This document shows positions 1 to 9,615 of a stretch of 64,000 nt of DNA, piece after piece. The DNA is from Flavobacterium sp. DG2-3 (GTDB lineage Bacteria > Bacteroidota > Bacteroidia > Flavobacteriales > Flavobacteriaceae). The translations under genes were made by a program, and so were the position numbers. Positions within the stretch are counted from its first letter, which is position 1. Every line of letters starts with the position of its first letter. The DNA lies in the NCBI RefSeq assembly GCF_030730925.1, contig NZ_JAVAMB010000008.1:186001-250000 (forward strand), given 5' to 3'. Below the pieces are notes generated by a model. That model was not told the DNA's origin, did not search any database, and worked only from the letters and a program-made list of their open reading frames with translations.

Positions 1-980
1 CAGCTCTTTTGATAGAGAATTGGTTTAATCAGAATGAAATTCCGTTCAAGAGAGAAAATAACAATGTGTGGGCTTTCAATAAATATTTTGACGAAAATAA
101 ACCAACACTTTTATTAAACTCACATCACGATACTGTACGACCGAATCAGGCTTACACTAACGATCCCTTTAAAGCAATCGAAAAAGACGGTAAATTATTT
201 GGTTTAGGAAGTAATGATGCAGGAGGATGTTTAGTTTCGCTTTTAGCTACATTTGTTCATTTTTACGAAAACCAAAACTTATCACATAATATTGTTATTG
301 TAGCTTCCGCTGAGGAAGAAAGCAGTGGTAAAAACGGTTTAAACAGTGTTTTAAAACATTTACCAGAATTGGATTGTGCAATTGTGGGCGAACCAACTTT
401 AATGCAATTGGCTGTGGCCGAAAAAGGACTTTTAGTTTTAGATGTAAAAGTAAAAGGAACTGCAAGCCATGCTGCGCATCAAAACGATGATAACGCTTTA
501 TACAAATCAATTCCGGTAATGGAATGGTTTAAAAATTATAAATTTGACAAAATCTCAGACGTTTTAGGTCCCGTAAAAATGACCGTAACACAGATCAATG
601 CTGGAAAACAACACAATGTTGTTCCGTCAGAATGTGATTTAGTTGTTGACATTCGCGTAACAGATCGCTATACCAATGCGGAAATTCTGGAGGTTGTAAA
701 AGCCAACGTAAATGCCGAAGTAACACCAAGATCAATGCATTTAAATGCTTCGTCAATTCCAATTGCACACGGTTTGGTTCAAGCTGGAATTGCATTAGGA
801 AGAACAACTTATGGCTCACCAACACTTTCAGATCAATCCGTTTTAAGCTGTCAGTCTTTAAAATTAGGGCCTGGAGAAACATTACGTTCGCATTCAGCAG
901 ACGAATTTATTTTTGTAAACGAAATAGAAGAAGGAGTTGATTTGTATATTAAGATACTAACAGGTTTCTTCAAATTATAA
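1..980 (+). CDS. argE: M20 family N-acyl-ornithine/citrulline deacylase, 5' end cut by window edge
   Basis: The reading frame is open from base 3 (codons for A-L-L precede the first possible start, a TTG at 9), so the true start lies outside the window; about 325 residues are present where the family usually has 350-380. The M20 metallopeptidase fold is clear: the metal motif NSHHDTV near visible residue 38, GLGSNDAGG near 67, and the catalytic Glu pair in ASAEEESSG near 101. The product removes the N-acyl group in arginine biosynthesis. The next gene is argH, which supports the arginine role. In Bacteroidota with ArgF'-type carbamoyltransferases the substrate may be N-succinyl- or N-acetylcitrulline instead of acetylornithine; the sequence alone does not decide this. 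Family assignment is strong, substrate inferred. Confidence 0.88.
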   Translation, partial: ALLIENWFNQNEIPFKRENNNVWAFNKYFDENKPTLLLNSHHDTVRPNQAYTNDPFKAIEKDGKLFGLGSNDAGGCLVSLLATFVHFYENQNLSHNIVIVASAEEESSGKNGLNSVLKHLPELDCAIVGEPTLMQLAVAEKGLLVLDVKVKGTASHAAHQNDDNALYKSIPVMEWFKNYKFDKISDVLGPVKMTVTQINAGKQHNVVPSECDLVVDIRVTDRYTNAEILEVVKANVNAEVTPRSMHLNASSIPIAHGLVQAGIALGRTTYGSPTLSDQSVLSCQSLKLGPGETLRSHSADEFIFVNEIEEGVDLYIKILTGFFKL

Positions 981-992
981 GAAAAGAAAACT

Positions 993-1095
993 GCCACGAA
1001 TTCACGAATTGTTTTTTTACTATCTAGTATTAATTCGAATTAATTCGAAAAAAATAATCACAAAGATTTGAAAAAATAATTAGTGAATTCGTGGC
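993..1095. repeat. Inverted repeat, family F1 (GCCACGAATTCACGAATT arms)
   Basis: Left arm GCCACGAATTCACGAATT at 993-1010, right arm AATTAGTGAATTCGTGGC at 1078-1095; 17 of 18 positions pair, around an AT-rich loop. Both arms recur base for base at 37799-37859. The right arm ends 16 bases before the argH start, so a folded transcript would place a hairpin between argE and argH. Confidence 0.85.
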
Positions 1096-1111
1096 GAAAA
1101 AAATAAAGCCT

Positions 1112-2398
1112 ATGAAACTTTGGGAAAAAGGAATACCAACAGATAAACAAATCGAGCAATTTACCGTTGGAAACGACCGTGAACTTGATTTGGTTTTAGC
1201 AAAATACGATGCTTTAGGTTCAATTGCCCATGCAAAAATGCTTGGACAAATCGGATTATTAACCGAAGAAGAAACAACTTCTCTAGTTGATGCTTTAAAC
1301 GAAATTATTGCCGATATCGTAGTTGGAAATTTCGAAATCGAAGACAGTTTTGAAGACGTTCATTCTAAAATCGAATATCTGTTAACAGAAAAACTAGGCG
1401 ATGCTGGAAAGAAAATCCACACTGCGCGTTCTCGTAATGATCAGGTTTTAGTTGACGTTCATTTATATCTAAAAGACGAATTAAAAGCCATTAAAGAGCA
1501 AGTGAAAACGCTTTTTGATCTGTTAATGGAATCGGCTGAAAAATATAAAGATGTTTTATTGCCAGGTTATACGCATTTGCAAATTGCAATGCCGTCATCT
1601 TTCGGAATGTGGTTTTCTGCTTACGCTGAAAGTTTGATTGATGATATCACAATGCTGAATGCAGCTTCTAAAATTGTAGATCAGAATCCGTTAGGATCTG
1701 CAGCAGGTTACGGAAGTTCATTCCCAATCGATAGAACATTTACAACAAAAGAACTAGGTTTCGAAACTTTAAAATACAATGCCGTTGCTGCGCAAATGAG
1801 TCGTGGAAAAGCAGAAAAAACAGTTGCTTTTGCGATGACAAGCGTTGCAGGAACATTGTCAAAATTTGCTATGGACGTTTGTCTGTATATGAGCCAGAAT
1901 TTTGATTTTATCGGACTTCCAGCGCATCTTACAACAGGATCGAGCATTATGCCTCACAAGAAAAATCCAGATGTTTTCGAATTGATCAGAGGAAAATGTA
2001 ACAAGATTCAGGCGCTTCCTTACGAGATTACTTTAATTACAAATAATCTCCCAAGTGGTTATCACAGAGATTTACAGCTTTTGAAAGAAGGTTTGTTTCC
2101 TGCGATTCAAACATTGAAAGCTTGTTTGGATATCGCCATTTTTTCTATCAAAGATATTACGGTAAAAGAAGGTATTTTAGAAGATAAAAAATACGATTAT
2201 TTATTTACAGTTGATACTTTAAACGAAATGGTAGTAGACGGAATGCCGTTTAGAGATGCTTACAAAGCCGTAGCAGAACAATTGGAAGAAGGAACTTATA
2301 AATCTCCTAAAGCAACCAAACACACGCATGAGGGAAGTATCAATAATTTATGCCTTAGCGATATAAAGGATAAAATGGATAACAGCTTTTTAATGTAA
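1112..2398 (+). CDS. argH: Argininosuccinate lyase
   Basis: Catalyses argininosuccinate to arginine plus fumarate, the last step of arginine synthesis, in the cytoplasm. The fumarase/aspartase superfamily signature GSSIMPHKKNPD lies at residues 276-287, and HTARSRNDQV near residue 107 is the conserved ArgH motif. I start it at ATG 1112 (MKLWEKG...), giving 428 aa. An in-frame GTG at 1091 would add seven residues, but these are encoded by the right arm of the upstream palindrome, so that extension is probably an artefact. It follows the argE-like gene by 131 bases on the same strand and is probably cotranscribed with it. A strong bidirectional hairpin follows the stop. Confidence 0.97.
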   Translation: MKLWEKGIPTDKQIEQFTVGNDRELDLVLAKYDALGSIAHAKMLGQIGLLTEEETTSLVDALNEIIADIVVGNFEIEDSFEDVHSKIEYLLTEKLGDAGKKIHTARSRNDQVLVDVHLYLKDELKAIKEQVKTLFDLLMESAEKYKDVLLPGYTHLQIAMPSSFGMWFSAYAESLIDDITMLNAASKIVDQNPLGSAAGYGSSFPIDRTFTTKELGFETLKYNAVAAQMSRGKAEKTVAFAMTSVAGTLSKFAMDVCLYMSQNFDFIGLPAHLTTGSSIMPHKKNPDVFELIRGKCNKIQALPYEITLITNNLPSGYHRDLQLLKEGLFPAIQTLKACLDIAIFSIKDITVKEGILEDKKYDYLFTVDTLNEMVVDGMPFRDAYKAVAEQLEEGTYKSPKATKHTHEGSINNLCLSDIKDKMDNSFLM

Positions 2399-2415
2399 AT
2401 AAAAGCAATATAAAA

Positions 2416-2455
2416 AAAACAAAAGGTCATTGATTTTTCAATGACCTTTTGTTTT
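2416..2455. terminator. Bidirectional intrinsic terminator between argH and the pectate lyase
   Basis: Perfect 18-bp stem (arms 2416-2433 and 2438-2455) with a TTTT loop. The A-rich and T-rich flanks make it usable from both directions, as expected between convergent genes. Confidence 0.9.
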
Positions 2456-2464
2456 ATAGTAAGT

Positions 2465-3781
2465 TTAGTTTTTTACCAGTTTAAAAGTTTTGCTTCTGTT
2501 TTCGATCTGAACTTTACAAATGTATATGCCTTTAGAAAGATTTCCAACATTCAACTCTAATTTTTCATCAGGAGACACATTTTTTTGGTGCGAATATACT
2601 TTTGATCCATTTGAAGAAAACAAATCTACTTCGGCAAAACCATTGTCAGCACTAGAAAAATCAATATTCAAAAGTTTATTAATAACAGAAGGATAATATT
2701 TCAGATCTAAGTTATTGATATTGTCGTTTAAGCCTAAATTATTGCAACTTGTAGATAATACACCTTGAGCTGTAACTTGAAGTGTTGCTCCAGAGCCGCA
2801 AGAAGGGTTTGAAATATATCCAGCAACATTGGTAATAGGTAAAACAGAATAATTGTAAGCAGGTTTTGTTACTGTTGTTCCCGAATTTGCTGGCGCATTT
2901 AAGCAATCTGCAAAAGCAATTCCGATTGTACCGCCATCTGTGCTAACATAATTTTTAAATGCAGTTCCTATTTTAGCAAAATCGGTTCCTTCAACATAAC
3001 AGGTCGTATTGTTGTTTCCTCCGCCTAAACCAATTGCCAGTGAACCTGAAACCGACGTATTGTAGTAGCAGTTTAAAATATGAAGTTCGGCATTTCTCGC
3101 TCTTGGCATTCGTTCTTTACAGCCTTCAGCCCAATAGCAATTTTTAAATGTAATACTATAATGACCATCTGCTGGAGCATCAGTTTTAGACGAACCAATT
3201 AAATCAGAAAAACGGTGATCATCAGCTCCTCCTGGACCACCAGCTTTTGGAGCTTTCAGGTAAATAAATTTGCACCAAGAAACCGTAACATTATCAGCAG
3301 CGCCTTTATTGTCAAAATTGCCATCTGTTCCGTCTTGAAATTCACAATGATCAACCCATAGATTTGTAGCTTCAGAAGTTAGATTATCGCGTCCATCTGT
3401 ATCATAGGCGCCAGGCCCTTCAAAAATTAAATTTCTAATGATTACATTGTTAGATCCAGCTTTTAAATTTAAAATTCCAGAACCAGAAGCCGTTTGATCA
3501 AGGTTGATTAAACGCGCTCCGGGAAGTCCAATGATAGTTTTGTCATTTACTTGTACGCTCGTATATGTACAGTTTATTGTTCCCGAAACTAGAATAACTT
3601 GCGGAGTGGTTAATTTTAATTTAGCAGTTAAATCAGTTAATGTAGTAACCGTTATGGGAGTTGCGCTTCCGCCTCCAGTAGCTGCTGCTCCAAATCCTTC
3701 TGGGGTACTCATATAATAATTCTGAGCAAACAAAAAGGAGCAAGGCAAAAGCAAGGCTAATAAAATAAGTTTTGTTTTCAT
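2465..3781 (-). CDS. Secreted pectate lyase, PL1-like, with type IX sorting domain
   Basis: 438 aa. Signal peptide at about 1-19 (LLALLLPCSFLFAQ). The parallel beta-helix pectate lyase domain spans roughly 20-330 and carries the PL1 motifs WVDHCEF (142-148), DGNFDNKGAADNVTVSWCKF (153-172, the calcium-binding/vWiDH region) and the catalytic-arginine motif ERMPRAR (223-229). The last ~75 residues form a type A T9SS sorting domain ending in KLVKN. It should cleave de-esterified homogalacturonan at the cell surface or outside the cell by beta-elimination, yielding unsaturated oligogalacturonides. No SusC/SusD pair or other pectin gene adjoins it, so it is a stand-alone enzyme. A LacI-type operator overlaps its promoter, suggesting sugar-responsive repression. 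Family call strong; exact substrate inferred. Confidence 0.92.
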   Translation of the reverse strand: MKTKLILLALLLPCSFLFAQNYYMSTPEGFGAAATGGGSATPITVTTLTDLTAKLKLTTPQVILVSGTINCTYTSVQVNDKTIIGLPGARLINLDQTASGSGILNLKAGSNNVIIRNLIFEGPGAYDTDGRDNLTSEATNLWVDHCEFQDGTDGNFDNKGAADNVTVSWCKFIYLKAPKAGGPGGADDHRFSDLIGSSKTDAPADGHYSITFKNCYWAEGCKERMPRARNAELHILNCYYNTSVSGSLAIGLGGGNNNTTCYVEGTDFAKIGTAFKNYVSTDGGTIGIAFADCLNAPANSGTTVTKPAYNYSVLPITNVAGYISNPSCGSGATLQVTAQGVLSTSCNNLGLNDNINNLDLKYYPSVINKLLNIDFSSADNGFAEVDLFSSNGSKVYSHQKNVSPDEKLELNVGNLSKGIYICKVQIENRSKTFKLVKN

Positions 3782-3815
3782 TTAAGTGTGGTTTTTTGTG
3801 GTTTCAATAAGCAAA

Positions 3816-3859
3816 TGTAATCGATTGCACAAATGTAAAAGAATAAAAATAATTTCAAA
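3816..3859 (-). promoter_or_regulatory. Pectate lyase promoter with LacI-family operator
   Basis: On the minus strand a -33 TTTG (plus 3856-3859) is followed after 18 bases by a -7 TACATTTG (plus 3830-3837), an excellent Bacteroidota promoter. Directly downstream is TGTAATCGATTGCA (plus 3816-3829). It matches the LacI/GalR consensus TGNAANCGNTTNCA at every fixed position. It covers the expected transcription start, a position typical of repression. The operator lies 35-48 bases upstream of the ATG. Confidence 0.8.
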
Positions 3860-4047
3860 TTAATTTGAGCAATATTTTATGTTTTAGTAGTTGAAAACAA
3901 GAGAGTTGTAAGTGTTGTTTTTACACTAATATATGCTCTTTCATTTAAAACTTTTACAGCAAGAATTGTACAAAATTTACAAAATTTAAAAAACAAGTAT
4001 TTTCATCCTAAAATACTTATATTTGAAAACCACAACCTAATTAACCA

Positions 4048-5046
4048 ATGAAAAAATTTGACAGCCAGCTGACTCAAAATCTTTTTGATAAAGGCTTGAT
4101 TACCGAAAATCAGTTTGATGAAGTTAAAACATATCGAAGTCTGAATATCTTTTCGCTTAATGCAGAATTAAAACTTTTTTTATACCTGTCTGTATTGTTA
4201 TTTACTTCAGGAATTGGAATTTTAATATATGAGAATATTGATTCAATAGGGCATATTGCTATTCTATCGTTGCTTTTGATTGTTATAGCAGTTTGCTTTT
4301 TTTATTGTGTTAAATATTCAAAAGGCTTTCAGAAAGAGGAAACCACTTTTGAACATCCTGTTCTAGAATATTTGGTTCTGGCGGGCAATATTCTGACTTG
4401 TATTTTTATCGGATATCTTCAATTTCAGTACAAACCTTTCGGAGAACATTACGGATTAGCAACGTTGGTTCCCACAATAGTGAGTTTCTTTTGTGCTTAT
4501 TATTTTGACAATAGAAGTGTTTTAACGATCGCGATTACTGGTTTAGCGGCTTATGTTGGACTTTCGGTAACGCCTCAAACTTTGTTAGATAACAATGATT
4601 TTTACGCCAGCCAGAGTTTAAGTTATTCTGCTGTAATGCTTGGCGTATTATTGATTTTATGGACGATTTACAGTCAGCGAATTTCACTCAAAACACATTT
4701 CGGTTTAATTTTTCTCACTTTTGCGCTTCATATTATAAGCATTGCTTCAATTAGTAATTTAACCAATTATGATATTCTTACCTGGATGGTTTTTGGAGTT
4801 ATTTTAGCAGGTTCTACTTATTATTTTTATAAAGCTAGTTACGATCAGAAAGCAATGTCTCTTTATGTATTTATGATTTTATACGCTTATATAGGCGGAA
4901 ATATTTTTGTGTTTAGAATATTTGAAAATGTTGATTTCTCAGACTTTTGGGAAATATTTATTTTACTATTGCCAGCTTATTTCGTCGCTTCAATTGTAAT
5001 TTTTATAAAACTAATTAAAAACTTTCATAAAGAAATTTCAGAATGA
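4048..5046 (+). CDS. DUF2157-like integral membrane protein
   Basis: 332 aa. A short soluble N-terminal segment (MKKFDSQLTQNLFDKGLITENQFDEV) precedes about nine hydrophobic helices starting near residue 40, the layout of DUF2157 predicted membrane proteins. The N-terminal segment resembles the short helical domain that opens such proteins. It overlaps the next gene by four bases (ATGA), so the two are translationally coupled and probably act together. No enzymatic motif is visible and the function is unknown. Confidence 0.75.
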   Translation: MKKFDSQLTQNLFDKGLITENQFDEVKTYRSLNIFSLNAELKLFLYLSVLLFTSGIGILIYENIDSIGHIAILSLLLIVIAVCFFYCVKYSKGFQKEETTFEHPVLEYLVLAGNILTCIFIGYLQFQYKPFGEHYGLATLVPTIVSFFCAYYFDNRSVLTIAITGLAAYVGLSVTPQTLLDNNDFYASQSLSYSAVMLGVLLILWTIYSQRISLKTHFGLIFLTFALHIISIASISNLTNYDILTWMVFGVILAGSTYYFYKASYDQKAMSLYVFMILYAYIGGNIFVFRIFENVDFSDFWEIFILLLPAYFVASIVIFIKLIKNFHKEISE

Positions 5047-6209
5047 TAGCATACGATAAAAAAGTATTAGATAATGAAGCTTTAATTGATGAAGCTGCTT
5101 CTTTGTATAATGGAGGTTTTATTAGTAAAGACCAAAAGAAATTTATAGAAAAAGAATTGGAAACTCTTAAAGACCAGAAAAATATTCTGGTTAGAATTGG
5201 TTTCTTTTTGCTAGGAGCATTATTGTTCGGATCGATTTGTGGTGCGATTACTATATTCGGGGTGAGTTCCGAGCGCATATTTTTTCAAATCTGCTGTTAT
5301 ATTTTTGCGATAGTTGGATTTGCAGGAGCTGAATTGCTTGCTTCAAAAAATTTTCATAATCACGGTTTAGATGATGCTTTTATTCTAGGGGCGCTTTTAA
5401 ATGTCGGATTTGCAATAGGAATTACAACAGAAGGCTACGAAATAATCATAGCGATTTTTGTTACTATTGCAGCATTGCTTATGTTTTTAAGGTATTTGCA
5501 TGTATTGTCAATGCTAGTTTTTTGTATTGCTATAACTGCTTTTTTGTTTTTTGGAATGTTTGAATTCGGAGAAATAGGAAAAGCTATTTTACCATTTACA
5601 GCGGCGATTTTTGCTGGAGGTTTTTATTTTTTTACAAAAAAAATAATCGACCGTTTGACTCAAAATTATTACTATAACGGACTTTTATTAGCAAATAGTT
5701 TTTGTCTCGTTTTATTTTATCTTTCTTGTAATTATTTGATTGTAAGAGAACTTTCTGTAGAGCTTTTAGGGACAGATGTAAAACCGGGAACCGATATTCC
5801 GTTTGCATTTTTCTTTTATGCCTTTACTTTTATAGTTCCAATAATTTATTTGGTTCAAGCTTTGAGAACAAAAGACCGATTAATGCTTTGGATTAGCTTT
5901 TTGGCTATTGCATTTTCAATTTATACGATTAGATTTTATTATTCGGTTTTACCGATAGAAGTGGCGCTAACAATTGGAGGCGCGGTTTTATTTGCAATCG
6001 CTTATTTTTCAATTAAAAAATTAAAAGAAAAAGAAAGCGGATTAACTTTTAAACCCGATAGAATCAATCATACAGATTCGTTGCTAAATGCCGAAGCTTT
6101 AGTTGTAGCTTCAACTTTCGGAATGAAACCAGAAGTAAAACCGCAAGCTTCTCCAATGGAATTTGGAGGTGGAGGTTTTAGCGGAGGCGGTTCAGATGGA
6201 AGCTATTAG
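5043..6209 (+). CDS. DUF2157/DUF4401-like membrane protein with glycine-rich tail
   Basis: 388 aa. The N-terminal 45 residues (start MIAYDKKVLDNEALIDEAAS) are soluble and helical, and resemble the N-terminal segment of the upstream partner. About ten membrane helices fill residues 50-330. The C-terminus is unusual: a short cytoplasmic or periplasmic stretch ends in EFGGGGFSGGGSDGSY. Such GGGGFSGGG tails are typical of TPM/repair-of-photosystem-type membrane proteins and of low-complexity surface anchors. The start codon overlaps the stop of the previous gene. It is likely one subunit of a two-protein membrane complex; function unknown. Confidence 0.75.
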   Translation: MIAYDKKVLDNEALIDEAASLYNGGFISKDQKKFIEKELETLKDQKNILVRIGFFLLGALLFGSICGAITIFGVSSERIFFQICCYIFAIVGFAGAELLASKNFHNHGLDDAFILGALLNVGFAIGITTEGYEIIIAIFVTIAALLMFLRYLHVLSMLVFCIAITAFLFFGMFEFGEIGKAILPFTAAIFAGGFYFFTKKIIDRLTQNYYYNGLLLANSFCLVLFYLSCNYLIVRELSVELLGTDVKPGTDIPFAFFFYAFTFIVPIIYLVQALRTKDRLMLWISFLAIAFSIYTIRFYYSVLPIEVALTIGGAVLFAIAYFSIKKLKEKESGLTFKPDRINHTDSLLNAEALVVASTFGMKPEVKPQASPMEFGGGGFSGGGSDGSY

Positions 6210-6268
6210 AATTATGAATTATGAATTTATTTTTAAAGAGCATTTAATTCATAACTCATAATTCATAA
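6210..6268. repeat. Inverted repeat of ATGAATTATGAATT type, possible terminator
   Basis: Left arm AATTATGAATTATGAATT begins one base after the stop of the membrane protein; the right arm (6246-6268) contains AATTCATAACTCATAATTC. The hairpin lies between convergent genes. A half copy (AATTCATAACTCATAATT) occurs at 23856-23873, before the miaE-like gene. Confidence 0.7.
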
Positions 6269-6273
6269 CTATT

Positions 6274-6663
6274 TTAAACCTTACTTTTCAATGCCTCAGC
6301 ATCAATATCGCTGTGTGAAACATCGTAAACTGCTTTTCCGTTTTTGATTAAAATCAATTGAGGCGATTCGTGATAAACGCCAAATCGGCTTGCAATTTCG
6401 TTTGATATATCTCTATGTGCAATTAAGTCTAAAAAATACGCATCAACAACACCTTCTAGATCGTATTCTCTTTCAAATTGTTTTAAAGCCATACGGCTGA
6501 TGCTGCATCGTGTACTATGCTTAAAAATCACAACTGGTTTTTCGTTTGAAATGGCTTCGATCTCCATTAATTGACGAATATCTGTTAATTCTGTCCAGTT
6601 GACTTTGCTTTTTGCTGCTTCTGAGTTCTCTGAACTTCCGAAGATTGAATTAAAAAAACTCAT
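6274..6663 (-). CDS. ytxJ: YtxJ-like monothiol bacilliredoxin
   Basis: 129 aa, thioredoxin fold of the YtxJ (DUF2847) family. Residues after the first ~20 read as a thioredoxin-like domain with the active-site segment FKHSTRCSISRMAL around 47-60. Here a single Cys takes the place of the usual CxxC, matching monothiol bacilliredoxins (TCPIS in Bacillus). The cis-Pro position is in SPQLILI near residue 100. The family is linked to bacillithiol-dependent redox repair, and several Flavobacteriia make bacillithiol, so a role in removing bacillithiol from oxidised protein thiols is likely. No bacillithiol synthesis gene is in the window. Confidence 0.85.
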   Translation of the reverse strand: MSFFNSIFGSSENSEAAKSKVNWTELTDIRQLMEIEAISNEKPVVIFKHSTRCSISRMALKQFEREYDLEGVVDAYFLDLIAHRDISNEIASRFGVYHESPQLILIKNGKAVYDVSHSDIDAEALKSKV

Positions 6664-6868
6664 ATTTGGCTTAATTTATGACTTTTTGACGTGCTTAAAT
6701 CGCGAAAAACTGATTTTAACCGTCATTTTGTCTGTTTTTTTACTATGGAATATAATTTGTCTATTTCAATGCAAAGTTAAATTATTTGAGCTAAAGATTT
6801 ACCTCAATAAATCGTAACTTTAATCTTATAAAATTGAAACAAATAAAAATCAATCAAATCGTAAAAAT

Positions 6869-9466
6869 ATGAATATTAACAAGTTTACTATTAAATCGCA
6901 AGAAGCCATTCAGTTGTCGCAACAATTAGCACAGCGAAATGGCCAGCAGCAAATTGAAAATGAACACATTTTCAAAGCAATTTTTGAAGTTGATGAAAAC
7001 GTGGCGCCATTTATATTGAAAAAATTAAATGTAAATGTTCCATTGTTTCTACAGCTTTTAGATGCTACAATTCAAAACTTTCCAAAAGTTTCTGGAGGCG
7101 AAATTATGCTTTCTAGAGATGCGAATAAATCTTTGAATGAAGCTGAAATAATCGCACAAAAAATGAACGACGAATACGTTTCGATCGAACATTTAATTTT
7201 AGCCATTTTTGACTCTAAAAGTAAAGTTTCTCAGATTTTAAAAGATCAGGGAGTTACTGGTAAAGGTTTGAAAGCGGCTATCGAAGAATTGAGAAAAGGA
7301 GAAAGAGTAACTTCGGCTTCAGCTGAAGAAACGTACAATTCCTTGAATAAATATGCTAAAAACTTAAACGAATTAGCCCGAACAGGAAAACTGGATCCAG
7401 TTATTGGCCGTGATGAGGAAATTCGTCGTGTGCTGCAAATTTTAACTCGTAGAACCAAAAACAACCCAATGCTTATTGGTGAGCCTGGAGTTGGTAAAAC
7501 AGCAATTGCAGAAGGTTTAGCGCATAGAATTGTAGATGGTGACGTTCCAGAAAACTTAAAAGAAAAAATCGTTTTCTCATTGGATATGGGAGCTTTGATT
7601 GCTGGGGCGAAATACAAAGGAGAATTTGAAGAACGTTTAAAATCGGTTGTAAAAGAGGTTACAGCTGCAGAAGGAGATATTGTTCTTTTTATTGATGAGA
7701 TTCATACGCTTGTAGGAGCGGGTGGAGGTGAAGGCGCAATGGATGCTGCCAATATCTTGAAACCAGCTTTAGCGCGTGGAGAATTGAGAGCAATTGGTGC
7801 CACGACTTTAGATGAATATCAAAAATATTTTGAAAAAGACAAAGCGCTTGAAAGACGTTTCCAAAAAGTTCTAATCGATGAGCCAGATACAGAAAGTGCG
7901 GTTTCGATTCTTCGTGGAATTAAAGAAAAGTACGAAACGCACCATAAAGTTCAGATTAAAGACGAGGCAATTATTGCTGCGGTTGAACTTTCGCAAAGAT
8001 ATATTACGAACCGTTTCTTGCCAGATAAAGCGATTGACTTAATGGACGAAGCAGCTTCTAAACTGCGTATGGAAATCAATTCAAAACCAGAAGAACTGGA
8101 TGTTTTGGATCGTAAAATCATGCAGCTTGAAATTGAGATTGAAGCCATTAAACGTGAGAAAGAAGAAAGTAAGCTTAAAATTTTAGGTTTGGAATTGGCC
8201 AACTTGAAAGAAGAGCGAAACGAAATCTTTGCAAAATGGAAATCTGAAAAAGATATTGTTGACGGAATTCAAGCTGTAAAACACGAAATAGAAGATTTTA
8301 AGTATGAAGCGGAACGTGCAGAACGTGACGGTGATTACGGAAAAGTAGCTGAAATTCGTTACGGAAAAATAAAAGAAGCGCAAGAACGTCAGGAAACGTT
8401 GCAGAAACAATTGCAGGAGTTTCAATCTGGAACTTCTTTAATAAAAGAAGAAGTTACCAGAGAAGACATTGCAGAAGTGGTAGCAAAATGGACTGGAATT
8501 CCGGTAACTAAAATGCTTCAGACAGAAAGAGAAAAACTTTTGCATCTGGAAGATGAATTGCACAGACGTGTAGTAGGTCAGGAAGAAGCGATAGAAGCGG
8601 TGAGTGACGCTGTGAGAAGAAGTCGCGCTGGTTTACAGGATATGAAAAAACCTGTTGGAACATTCCTTTTCTTAGGGACAACGGGAGTTGGTAAAACCGA
8701 ATTAGCAAAAGCTTTGGCTGAATATCTTTTTGATGATGAAAATGCTATGACCCGTATCGATATGAGTGAGTATCAAGAACGTCACAGTGTGAGCCGTTTG
8801 GTTGGTGCACCTCCGGGATATGTAGGTTATGATGAAGGTGGACAATTAACAGAGGCTGTTCGAAGAAAACCGTATTCTGTAATTTTGTTAGATGAGATCG
8901 AAAAAGCGCATCCAGATACTTTCAATATCTTATTGCAGGTTTTAGATGAAGGCCGTTTGACAGACAACAAAGGTCGTCTAGCGGATTTCAAAAATACGAT
9001 TATCATCATGACTTCTAATATGGGAAGCCAGATTATTCAGGAGAAATTCGAAAATCTAAAAGGTGGAGTGGAAGCAGCGACAGAAGCAGCTAAAAATGAA
9101 GTTTTAGGATTGTTGAAACAAACTGTTCGTCCAGAATTTATAAACCGTATCGATGAGATCGTAATGTTTACGCCGCTTACAGTAGATAATATTTCGAGAA
9201 TTGTAGGCTTACAGCTGAAAGGAGTTACTAAAATGCTGGCACAGCAAGGCATTACAATGGATGCGACTCCAGAAGCTATTGCTTACTTGTCAGACAAAGG
9301 ATATGATCCTCAGTTTGGAGCAAGACCCGTAAAACGTGTCGTACAAAGAGAAGTTTTAAATCAATTGTCAAAAGAAATTTTGGCAGCAAACATAACAACA
9401 GATAGCATCATTTTATTAGATGCTTTTGATGGCAAGTTGGTATTTAGAAACCAGACCGCTAATTAA
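6869..9466 (+). CDS. clpB: ATP-dependent disaggregase ClpB (Hsp100)
   Basis: 865 aa, the normal length. The Clp N-domain occupies about 1-145. The first AAA+ module has Walker A GEPGVGKT at 204-211 and Walker B IVLFIDEI at 271-278. The coiled-coil M domain spans about 410-530 ([20 protein letters not shown] and following). The second AAA+ module has Walker A GTTGVGKT at 603-610 and Walker [14 protein letters not shown]. The presence of the M domain distinguishes it from ClpA and ClpC. With DnaK it extracts and refolds aggregated proteins in the cytoplasm. It is monocistronic here, with its own terminator. No CIRCE or other heat-shock operator is recognisable upstream. Confidence 0.98.
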   Translation: MNINKFTIKSQEAIQLSQQLAQRNGQQQIENEHIFKAIFEVDENVAPFILKKLNVNVPLFLQLLDATIQNFPKVSGGEIMLSRDANKSLNEAEIIAQKMNDEYVSIEHLILAIFDSKSKVSQILKDQGVTGKGLKAAIEELRKGERVTSASAEETYNSLNKYAKNLNELARTGKLDPVIGRDEEIRRVLQILTRRTKNNPMLIGEPGVGKTAIAEGLAHRIVDGDVPENLKEKIVFSLDMGALIAGAKYKGEFEERLKSVVKEVTAAEGDIVLFIDEIHTLVGAGGGEGAMDAANILKPALARGELRAIGATTLDEYQKYFEKDKALERRFQKVLIDEPDTESAVSILRGIKEKYETHHKVQIKDEAIIAAVELSQRYITNRFLPDKAIDLMDEAASKLRMEINSKPEELDVLDRKIMQLEIEIEAIKREKEESKLKILGLELANLKEERNEIFAKWKSEKDIVDGIQAVKHEIEDFKYEAERAERDGDYGKVAEIRYGKIKEAQERQETLQKQLQEFQSGTSLIKEEVTREDIAEVVAKWTGIPVTKMLQTEREKLLHLEDELHRRVVGQEEAIEAVSDAVRRSRAGLQDMKKPVGTFLFLGTTGVGKTELAKALAEYLFDDENAMTRIDMSEYQERHSVSRLVGAPPGYVGYDEGGQLTEAVRRKPYSVILLDEIEKAHPDTFNILLQVLDEGRLTDNKGRLADFKNTIIIMTSNMGSQIIQEKFENLKGGVEAATEAAKNEVLGLLKQTVRPEFINRIDEIVMFTPLTVDNISRIVGLQLKGVTKMLAQQGITMDATPEAIAYLSDKGYDPQFGARPVKRVVQREVLNQLSKEILAANITTDSIILLDAFDGKLVFRNQTAN

Positions 9467-9491
9467 TTATTTTTTTTACATGTTAATCTTG

Positions 9492-9526
9492 AAAAGCATC
9501 AGTCTTGTACTGATGCTTTTTTTTTT
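9492..9526 (+). terminator. Intrinsic terminator of clpB
   Basis: Stem AAAAGCATCAGT / ACTGATGCTTTT (9492-9503, 9509-9520), 5-base loop, then a run of T. Confidence 0.93.
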
Positions 9527-9615
9527 GTTAATAATTTCTGTCAATAACATTTTTAATACATATGTTAAAGTTGTAAGAAAGAGGGTATATTTGATTTAAA
9601 CTATAAATCATTTAT

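Noticed and set aside
1091-1111. GTG start for argH
   Set aside because: The seven extra residues come from the F1 repeat; ATG 1112 gives the conserved ArgH N-terminus.
6599-6817. Open frame upstream of clpB
   Set aside because: Overlaps the start of ytxJ on the other strand; Leu/Lys-rich low-quality translation without a start context.
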